A stretch of DNA of 64,000 nt, from the NCBI GenBank assembly GCA_965116715.1, contig OZ220724.1, positions 2,604,001-2,668,000 of the forward strand, in the 5' to 3' direction. Shown piece by piece: positions 58,163 through 64,000 of this stretch. Source of the DNA: Poriferisodalis sp965116715 (GTDB taxonomy: Bacteria; Actinomycetota; Acidimicrobiia; Acidimicrobiales; Poriferisodalaceae). The notes beneath the pieces are model-generated. The model did no database searches. It had not been told where the DNA came from and saw nothing but the letters and a program-made list of their open reading frames with translations. The translations under genes and the position numbers were made by a program. Each line of letters begins with the position of its first letter. Position 1 is the first letter of the stretch.

Positions 58163-59314
58163 TCAGGGCCGGAACGACTCCAGCTTGAGCACGGGGTCGG
58201 TCCAGCCGTCGGGGGTGAACAGCGTGCCTGCCAGCCGACCGATCTCATCGGCTGACTTCGCCGCCGAGCCGCAGCCGCCGACCGCGACGGCGATGCGGTC
58301 GTCGACCCAGTCGATCCACGGGAGATCGTGCGGGGTATTGGTGACCACGCAGGGCTTGATGTCCTTGGACCGGATCGTGCGGTGGGGGAGGAATTCCCGC
58401 AGACGGTCCTCGAGATCATCGGCTTCGGCTTGGCTGCCGCCGCTGCGGAACCAGTCGACCACGGTGGGGAGGTCGTCGGCGAAGCTGGCGGCGGGGTCGT
58501 AGCCGCCGATCTTCAGCATGACCCGGCCGTCGGGGAATCGAACGGGCGGCACCCAGTAGATGTCGTGGCGAGGATCTGCCTCGCAGGTGGCCGGGTCGGT
58601 CCGGGCGATGAGGCTCGGCAGCGACGGGCCCTCGTCGAGCTCGGCCATGAGGATCGTGCGCAGGCTGCGCTCGAGCGGCAGGTCGACGCCGACCAGCTCT
58701 GCCGCCCAGGCACCGGTGCACAGCAGCACTCCCTCGGCGGTCAGCGTGTCGTTCCCGACGGTCAGCTGCACGCCGTCCGCAGCCGGTGTGAGCGCCGAGA
58801 CGGCTGCGTCGATAACCGTCCCGCCCGCCGCGGCGGTCAGCTGGCTCTGCGCCACGATCATCCGCCGTGGGTTGATGTGGCCCGCTGGCGCGGCTTCGAG
58901 GATGATCGTGTCCGCGCTCGACATGTCGATTCCGAAGCGCTCTGCCACTTCCGCCGCCGTGACTTCGCGGGCGTCGACGTCGAGCTCAAGCGCGTGGGCA
59001 AGGTCCGCCTGCGGATCAGCACCCGAATAGACGAGCCCGGCGCCGGTGTGAAACGGGATTCCCGACCGTCCCTCGATGTCTGCGTACCGCTCGATCGAGC
59101 GGATCGCCAGGTGCGACCAGGCAGGATCGGGGTCGATCATCCGCGTGATGCGCCCCTCGTCGTAGTGACTCGCGAACGGACCCTCCGACGCGGCATAGTC
59201 CGCCGGTTCGCCCGGCCCGATCAGCGCCACCGAGTGCCCGGCCTCCGCGAGATGCCGGCCGGCCGCACTGCCGATCAGACCCCGCCCGATGACTGCGATC
59301 TCAACGTTCGACAC
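58163..59314 (-). CDS. FAD-dependent oxidoreductase, DAO/sarcosine-oxidase type
   Basis: 383 residues from ATG 59314. The FAD site AVIGRGLIGSAAGRHLAEAGHSVALIGPG is the N-terminal Rossmann loop. GHINPRRMIVAQSQLTAAAGGTVIDAAVSALTP and GVLLCTGAWAAELVGVDLPLERSLR follow, with RFPDGRVMLKIGGYDP and the C-terminal AVAVGGCGSAAKSADEIGRLAG (FAD pyrophosphate loop). Similar enzymes oxidise amines or N-methyl amino acids. The IS630 element lies 12 bases upstream of its start and may have replaced its promoter. Confidence 0.87.
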   Translation of the reverse strand: MSNVEIAVIGRGLIGSAAGRHLAEAGHSVALIGPGEPADYAASEGPFASHYDEGRITRMIDPDPAWSHLAIRSIERYADIEGRSGIPFHTGAGLVYSGADPQADLAHALELDVDAREVTAAEVAERFGIDMSSADTIILEAAPAGHINPRRMIVAQSQLTAAAGGTVIDAAVSALTPAADGVQLTVGNDTLTAEGVLLCTGAWAAELVGVDLPLERSLRTILMAELDEGPSLPSLIARTDPATCEADPRHDIYWVPPVRFPDGRVMLKIGGYDPAASFADDLPTVVDWFRSGGSQAEADDLEDRLREFLPHRTIRSKDIKPCVVTNTPHDLPWIDWVDDRIAVAVGGCGSAAKSADEIGRLAGTLFTPDGWTDPVLKLESFRP

Positions 59315-59326
59315 GCCCGCAAGCTA

Positions 59327-60538
59327 GTGCCGCGTCAGCAAACGTTTGCGCGGTTGACGATGTCGTTGAGTGCTTTGTCGGCGGCGTTGTTGTTTCGCCA
59401 GCGGATGTAGCGGCGGATGATCGAGGCCTGCTCGGCGTGGGTGGGGTGGTCGGTGCCGTCGACGCAGAAGTAGCGCAGGGCTTGGAAGTGGGCTTCGATG
59501 CGGTTCAGCCACGACGCGTAGTGGGGGGTGTAGGCGAGTTCGACGTTGTTGGCCTCGGCCCAGTTGCCGACGCGGGGGTCGGCATTGGTGCTGCGGTGCG
59601 GTGACCAGTTGTCGAGCACGATGCCGATGCGCACCTCGGGCGGGTACAGGGTGCGCAGGTAGCGGCAGAACTCCAGGAACTGGGTGCGGCCCTTGCGTTT
59701 TTTCATGTGCCCGTAGAGCTTGTCGGCGGTCAGGTCGTAGGCAGCGAGCAGGTGGCGCACGCCGTGGGGGCGGTTGTAGGTCGCCCTGCGCCGCCGCCGC
59801 GGCGCCCGATGGGGGTCCTTGAGGCGGCCGCCGACGGGCGCCCACTGCTTGCCCGGGTGCGGCCGGAGATTGAGCGGCCCGAACTCGTCCATGCACAACA
59901 CCACCGACGGGTCGCCGGGCTCGGGATCGGTCTTGCCGTCAGCGATGTCATACAGCGCCAGGATCCGGTTCTTCTTCGCCTCGAAATCAGGGTCGTTGGA
60001 CGCCTTGAAGGTCTTCAGCGCTTGAAAGGAGACACCCTCCTCGCGGAGCAGGACCCGCAGGCCCTCATGGCTGATGTCGTCGACCACCCCCTTTGCGACC
60101 AGGTGCTCAGCGAGCTTGGACAACGACCACGTCGAGAACGGCAGCCCGCGATCAGCGGGCCGCCCCACAGCGATGCGCTTGATCTCGGCGCGCTGGGCCG
60201 CGCCGAACCGCGGCGGGCGGCCTCCCGCGTACTTCGGATACAGCGAGTCGAACCCGTCGGCGTTGAAATTGTGGATCACCTCCCGAGCCCGGTCCTCGGA
60301 CGTGAACGCCAACGCAGCGATCTGGCCCACATCCATGCCCTGCGCGGACCACAACACGATCTGCGCTCTCCTCCACGTCACCACCGACCCCGACGAACGG
60401 CGCACCAGCCTCAACAGCCGACTGCCCTCACCCGAATCGATCTCCCTCACACGAACACGCCCAGCCATGCACCCAATCGCACCACAACCCGACACCCCAC
60501 ACGCGGACACGCACCCCAAACGTTGCCTGACACGGCAC
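59327..60538. mobile_element. IS630-type insertion sequence, 1,212 bp
   Basis: Ends share the imperfect inverted repeat GTGCCG[CT]GTCAG..AACGTTT (about 21 bases, about three mismatches). Flanking TA on both sides (59325-59326 and 60539-60540) is the target duplication typical of IS630/Tc1-like elements. One transposase is encoded on the minus strand. It is between the FAD oxidoreductase gene and an RDD gene. Confidence 0.88.
59335..60468 (-). CDS. IS630-family transposase
   Basis: 377 residues from ATG 60468 (frame open to 60519). The N-terminus has a helix-turn-helix of the paired type (RRAQIVLWSAQGMDVGQIAALAFTSEDRAREVIHNFN), then a linker with PRFGAAQRAEIKRIA and WSLSKLAEHL. The catalytic part has VVLCMDEFGPL (first Asp), GIVLDNWSPHR (second Asp) and YASWLNRIEAHFQAL (Glu), the DDE triad in order. 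It is intact and should be active. Confidence 0.92.
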   Translation of the reverse strand: MAGRVRVREIDSGEGSRLLRLVRRSSGSVVTWRRAQIVLWSAQGMDVGQIAALAFTSEDRAREVIHNFNADGFDSLYPKYAGGRPPRFGAAQRAEIKRIAVGRPADRGLPFSTWSLSKLAEHLVAKGVVDDISHEGLRVLLREEGVSFQALKTFKASNDPDFEAKKNRILALYDIADGKTDPEPGDPSVVLCMDEFGPLNLRPHPGKQWAPVGGRLKDPHRAPRRRRRATYNRPHGVRHLLAAYDLTADKLYGHMKKRKGRTQFLEFCRYLRTLYPPEVRIGIVLDNWSPHRSTNADPRVGNWAEANNVELAYTPHYASWLNRIEAHFQALRYFCVDGTDHPTHAEQASIIRRYIRWRNNNAADKALNDIVNRANVC

Positions 60539-60578
60539 TAGATGCTCCCGTCCCTGGCGTTCTCGATGTCGGCGAGAG

Positions 60579-60995
60579 TCATTCGCTGGGGACGTAGACG
60601 ATGACGCTGCCCGTGACGAGATCGGTCACCGAGCGGCGGTCCCTGCGCAGCAGAATGAAGGCGCCGTCGACGATCGCGGCGAATCCGAGGGTCACGGCGT
60701 AGAAGAGCAACCTGAAGTTCTCGCGGATGAACATCCGGCCCCAGCCGAATCGTGAGCCGTCTCGCCGCACGGCGAAGATCCCGGCGAGCTGCTTGCCAGG
60801 TGTCTGTCCTCGTGCCAGCACAAAGAGCCACCACAGGAGCAACAGAAAGACGAGCGGCCAAAACACGAGGATCAGCAGCAGGAACGAATCGTCGATCAGG
60901 GCAGCTATCAAGCGCCGAAACGGACCCGCTGCGTAGTCGCTCACGGAGGCATTGCGCTCAGGCGGCTGCTCGGGCTCCGCCGACACGGGCGGCAT
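60579..60995 (-). CDS. RDD-family membrane protein
   Basis: 138 residues. RRLIAALIDDSFLLLILVFWPLVFLLLLWWLFVLARGQTPGKQLAGIFAVRRDGS contains the R-x-x-A-x-x-x-D-[DS] start and G-Q-T-P-G-K motif of the RDD family, with a third helix LLFYAVTLGFAAIVDGAF. Function not established; members may be transporters. It forms a pair with the similar gene 30 bases upstream on the same strand. Confidence 0.87.
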   Translation of the reverse strand: MPPVSAEPEQPPERNASVSDYAAGPFRRLIAALIDDSFLLLILVFWPLVFLLLLWWLFVLARGQTPGKQLAGIFAVRRDGSRFGWGRMFIRENFRLLFYAVTLGFAAIVDGAFILLRRDRRSVTDLVTGSVIVYVPSE

Positions 60996-61025
60996 TCTCT
61001 CAGACAGCCGGCGAGAAGGTGTCTG

Positions 61026-61436
61026 CTAGCTCTGGAGCGTCGAGACGTGGACGATGGTGCTGTCCATGACACGGTCTGCCACCGTGCGGGGCTCGTCGCT
61101 GAGCACGAGCAGCGTGATGTCGATGACGACGCCGAGCCCGAGCGTGAATGCCCAGTAGATCTCCTTGAAGATCTCGCGGACCAACATCCGGAGCCCGCCG
61201 AGCCGCGTCCTATCCGACCGCACGGCCGCCAACCCGAGAATCTGCTTGCCCGGTGTCTGCCCGCGCATCAAGGCGAACACCAGCCACACGACATATGGAA
61301 TTGCGATGTACCAGACGGCAAGGATGAACCCCCAGATCACGACCTCGATGAGGTGTGCGGCCACCCGTCGCATCGGCCCTGCCGCCATCTCGTCGAGGTG
61401 CTGCTCACCTCGCGGCGGTTCGAGTCCTTCGGACAC
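61026..61436 (-). CDS. RDD-family membrane protein
   Basis: 136 residues, a paralogue of the next gene with the same plan: RRVAAHLIEVVIWGFILAVWYIAIPYVVWLVFALMRGQTPGKQILGLAAVRSDRTRLGG and WAFTLGLGVVIDITLLVLSDEPRTVADRVMDS. The first Asp of the R-D-D pattern is replaced by Glu (LIEVV). A tandem duplication is likely. Confidence 0.85.
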   Translation of the reverse strand: MSEGLEPPRGEQHLDEMAAGPMRRVAAHLIEVVIWGFILAVWYIAIPYVVWLVFALMRGQTPGKQILGLAAVRSDRTRLGGLRMLVREIFKEIYWAFTLGLGVVIDITLLVLSDEPRTVADRVMDSTIVHVSTLQS

Positions 61437-61550
61437 GAGCGGAGTTTGTCAGCGCATGGCTGCTGGCGTCGCGATGAGCGATGCGTGGACGCTGATGGGG
61501 TCCTGACACGGCAGGCTGTGTGCGTGCCAGACACCGGCGATGCCGTCGAC

Positions 61551-62552
61551 ATGCCAGCGCAAGCTGCCGTGCAACCCGATGAGGACGCGGTCTACGACGA
61601 CGACTACCGCTTAGTCAACGGCCGTCGGGGAGAGGCGTTGACGATTCGGTCGGCGAACCCCGCCAACTTCCATCAGGCCATCTCCGACACCGGCGCCATG
61701 GCCCGCCAGGACATCTGGGCCAAGCTCTTCCTGCCCGAGGGGCCAGGGCCGTATCCGGTGGTGATCGTCGTGCCTGGGAGTCTCGGGCTCCAGCCCCACC
61801 ATCTCGCGCACGCGTCCGCGATCACCGACGCTGGCATCGCCGCGTGCGGTATCGACCCGTTCGGCCCCCGCAGCGTCACCTCGACCGTCGCCAACCAGGT
61901 TCAGTACTCATTCGCGGCAAGCGCCTGGGATGTGCTCGCCACGGCCGAAGTGCTGGCGTCTCGACCCGACATCGACGCTGCTCGAATCGGCGCGCAGGGC
62001 CACAGCCGGGGCGGCTCGGCAGTGCTGAGCGCCGCATCAGTTCACCTCGCCGGTGCCTCCGGTGCCCCGAAGCTGGCCGGGGTCTATGCCGCCTATCCCT
62101 GGTGCGGCCACCAGTTCACCGATCCCGATGTCGGCGGCACGCGTGTCCGGGCGATCGTCGGCGATCAAGACGACTGGTGCTCGCCGATGCAGGTGCAGGC
62201 CCACATTCACCCCATGCGCGTCGCCGGCGGCGACGCTTCGGTGCGAATCGTGGCGGACGCCCACCACAGCTTCGACCGTGCCACGCCGCTGGAGCACATC
62301 GCCGACGCTGCCGTCACGCCGGGAGCGCCGACCGTCTACATCGCCGACGATGGGGCATTCATCCTGCCGGCCTCCGACGAGCCGGACCCATCGCTGGTCG
62401 ACCTCGACGGCTTCCTGTACTCCATCAACGCCGGCTACGGCGTCCGCGGCGCCCACATCGGCGGCAGCCCCGAACTCGCCCCGCTCTTCGCCGACGACAT
62501 GACTGCCTTCTGGCTCGATGTCATGACCCCGACCCCGTCTCCGGGCAGTTAG
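61551..62552 (+). CDS. Dienelactone-hydrolase-like alpha/beta hydrolase
   Basis: 333 residues from ATG 61551 (GTG 61521 and 61527 are alternatives). LFLPEGPGPYPVVIVVPGSLGLQPHHLAHAS is the oxyanion region, and RIGAQGHSRGGSAVLSAASVH is the nucleophile elbow (Ser in GHSRGG). VRAIVGDQDDWCSPMQVQAHI carries the Asp, and VADAHHSFDRAT the His. The family is close to DLH. The C-terminal 80 residues extend beyond the usual length. Substrate unknown. Confidence 0.82.
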   Translation: MPAQAAVQPDEDAVYDDDYRLVNGRRGEALTIRSANPANFHQAISDTGAMARQDIWAKLFLPEGPGPYPVVIVVPGSLGLQPHHLAHASAITDAGIAACGIDPFGPRSVTSTVANQVQYSFAASAWDVLATAEVLASRPDIDAARIGAQGHSRGGSAVLSAASVHLAGASGAPKLAGVYAAYPWCGHQFTDPDVGGTRVRAIVGDQDDWCSPMQVQAHIHPMRVAGGDASVRIVADAHHSFDRATPLEHIADAAVTPGAPTVYIADDGAFILPASDEPDPSLVDLDGFLYSINAGYGVRGAHIGGSPELAPLFADDMTAFWLDVMTPTPSPGS

Positions 62553-63325
62553 CAATCAGCAACAGCGCGACGAGCGGTGCCGCAGCCGCCGCCAAAGACT
62601 TCGCTGCGCGATGTATCCCAGGCTTCCTTGTCGGGTCCATGACCGTCGGCGTAGGTGGCGATTGCCCTGAGGTACAGGCCCTCGTCGTGGCTCGTCGGCT
62701 CGTATGTGGCCTCGTTTGCGCCGGCTATCGGTTCGAATGGGCCGTCGGGGGTGGGTCCCCGGTTCCACGTCCAGGTGACGTCGTGCACGGATCCGTCGGG
62801 GTCGGTCACGCTTGCTCGAATCTCGTATCCGCTCCAAGGACGTGAGGGTGAGACCTCTGCCTTGCCCGGGTCGTCGTTGTTGACGACCACGACTGTCATC
62901 GGCTGCCGTGCGACGCCTCCTGCGTAGTCCTCGGCGATCAGCTCGAATTCGTACCTGTCGCGCTTCTCGAAGTCCAAGCGGGAGATCAACCGAAGGCGTG
63001 GATTGGGATAGTCGAAACCGAACGGCAAGTCCGTGCGTGAGAGGCGGACGTACACCGTCTGTCCGTCGGGATCGCTCGCCCAGAACGGAGCGAACGTCGT
63101 GCCCAGCGGCGTGTGCTCGTCGATTCGGACCTCCGATGTCCACTCATCGAAGACGGGCGGCCGATTGGAGTCCCTGCCGACCTCATCGATGGATGCCGGA
63201 GGCACGTCGCTGCCCGTCGCAGCCGAAACTGAAGCCGGAAGCGCGAGCAGGCCGAACGCCAGCGCAGCGGCAACCACGGCCACTCTGGCGGGAGTTCTGA
63301 GGGCCGAAACCCTCCGTGTCATCAT
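62549..63325 (-). CDS. Secreted protein with cadherin-like repeat
   Basis: 258 residues from ATG 63325 with AAAGGAT upstream. A signal peptide (RVAVVAAALAFGLLALPASVSAATG, cleavage after about residue 35) precedes a cadherin-like beta domain at about 60-160: RPPVFDEWTSEVRIDEHTPLGTTFAPFWASDPDGQTVYVRLSRTDLPFGFDYPNPRLRLISRLDFEKRDRYEFELIAED. A second domain of Ig or FN3 type follows, VTDPDGSVHDVTWTWNRGPTPDGPF. It is probably a surface or extracellular protein. Its stop overlaps the hydrolase stop on the opposite strand. Confidence 0.82.
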   Translation of the reverse strand: MMTRRVSALRTPARVAVVAAALAFGLLALPASVSAATGSDVPPASIDEVGRDSNRPPVFDEWTSEVRIDEHTPLGTTFAPFWASDPDGQTVYVRLSRTDLPFGFDYPNPRLRLISRLDFEKRDRYEFELIAEDYAGGVARQPMTVVVVNNDDPGKAEVSPSRPWSGYEIRASVTDPDGSVHDVTWTWNRGPTPDGPFEPIAGANEATYEPTSHDEGLYLRAIATYADGHGPDKEAWDTSRSEVFGGGCGTARRAVADC

Positions 63326-63507
63326 TTCGAATCCTTTCTGTAATGGATTTGTAATACAACGTAGACCCCAAATCTCAAGCCGCGTCGTCGCGACGACAAT
63401 GAATTGCGTCAGCTTCCAATTCACGCAAGTTGATCGTGAGCGCCGCGTCGGCAACTTCGCCGAATAGCGAGTGTCTGAATGCCGCGGGAATGAGGCAAGC
63501 TGAATCC

Positions 63508-64000
63508 ATGACGGGTGCAGGACGTGTGATTGATCTGTCGGTCGAGGTGATCGGCGACGTTGAGACGGTGTGGCGGGCAGTGGCGACGGGGCCGGGGATC
63601 TCGTCGTGGTATGTGCCTCACACCGTTGAGGAACGTGCCGGGGGAGTGGGGGTCGCATCGTTCGGGCCCGAGCCCGAGATGCAGATCGCCGGCCGGGTCG
63701 CCGTGTGGGAGCCGCCGCACCGGATCGTGTTCGACGGCGGCGAGCAGGTCGAGGGCCTCTCCTTCGAGTGGACGGTCGAGCCGCACGACAACAACACCTG
63801 CACTGTGCGCCTGCACAACGCCGGCTTCGCTGACGGCGACCCGCAGTACGACGCCATGGTGGACGGCTGGAAGCTGTTCATGGCCAACCTGCAGCTCCAC
63901 CTCCAGCATTTCGCCGGCCAGACCGCGACCTCCGCGCTGCCGATGGTGATGTGGCCGGTCACCCCCGAGGAGGGGTGGGAGATCCTCGCCGGCGGTCTCG
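63508..64000 (+). CDS. SRPBCC/AHSA1-like protein, cut by the window edge
   Basis: From ATG 63508 an open frame runs to the window end (164 codons). VIDLSVEVIGDVETVWRAVATGPGISSWYVPHTVEERAGG and EMQIAGRVAVWEPPHRIVFDGGEQVEGLSFEWTVEPHDNNTCTVRLHNAGFA show the Bet v1-like steroidogenic acute regulatory fold of the AHSA1/START-type group. Such proteins bind hydrophobic ligands or activate Hsp90-like partners. The 3' end lies outside the window. Confidence 0.8.
   Translation, partial: MTGAGRVIDLSVEVIGDVETVWRAVATGPGISSWYVPHTVEERAGGVGVASFGPEPEMQIAGRVAVWEPPHRIVFDGGEQVEGLSFEWTVEPHDNNTCTVRLHNAGFADGDPQYDAMVDGWKLFMANLQLHLQHFAGQTATSALPMVMWPVTPEEGWEILAGGL

Overview
The window looks like high-GC Actinomycetota chromosome. 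The evidence is GC-rich third positions, many GTG and a few possible TTG starts, a DUF222/HNH (13E12-type) gene, an F420-type luciferase-like oxidoreductase, a PPOX-type flavoprotein, an FxsA protein and Lys/Ala-rich lipoprotein signals. An acidimicrobial-type soil or marine actinobacterium is plausible, but this is inferred from gene content only. No rRNA, tRNA or CRISPR array was recognised.

Positions 1-30,000 form a dense defence and mobile-gene island. In order it holds: a partial gene cut by the window edge and an XRE regulator behind a perfect 27-bp palindrome; a DUF5678-like/retropepsin-like pair; a caspase/CHAT-like protein (probable DUF6642); a DUF6361-phospholipase D-helicase operon whose helicase is split by an IS5-type element with a TTAG target duplication; and a five-gene minus-strand operon with overlapping genes (13680 to 10334) encoding a ubiquitin-like protein, an E2-like protein, a JAB-E1 fusion, a DUF6527 zinc-ribbon-like protein and a Clp/SDH-fold serine protease. 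Next come a ribbon-helix-helix regulator; a NYN nuclease plus methylase/specificity fusion behind a promoter that looks leaderless; a complete type I restriction-modification operon (hsdM-hsdS-hsdR); an ImmA/IrrE-family peptidase with a small unknown partner; a DUF5131 (phage Gp37/Gp68) gene; an AbiEii-type nucleotidyltransferase with its partner; an MBL-fold hydrolase; and several small regulators of toxin-antitoxin type. Two copies of a 56-bp dual-hairpin element, and an internally deleted remnant of the DUF5131 gene, show that this part was built by duplication and turnover.

Positions 30,000-64,000 are mostly ordinary chromosomal genes: an ABC exporter, DUF1697, the HNH gene, two SDR dehydrogenases, a DUF3179 lipoprotein, an FAD aromatic hydroxylase with a reductase/hydrolase pair, VOC proteins, an amidase/cupin pair, CoA-transferase, acyl-CoA-dehydrogenase-like and enoyl-CoA-hydratase genes, an MFS transporter, secreted or lipoproteins, RDD membrane proteins and a dienelactone hydrolase. 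One intact IS630-type element (59327-60538) with a TA target duplication lies in this half.

The most interesting system is the ubiquitin-like operon. Neither its E1 nor its E2 shows a cysteine where the canonical catalytic residue would sit, its ubiquitin-like protein carries a short tail beyond a Pro-Gly, and it is translationally coupled to a Clp-fold protease. Together this suggests tagging linked to proteolysis by unusual chemistry.
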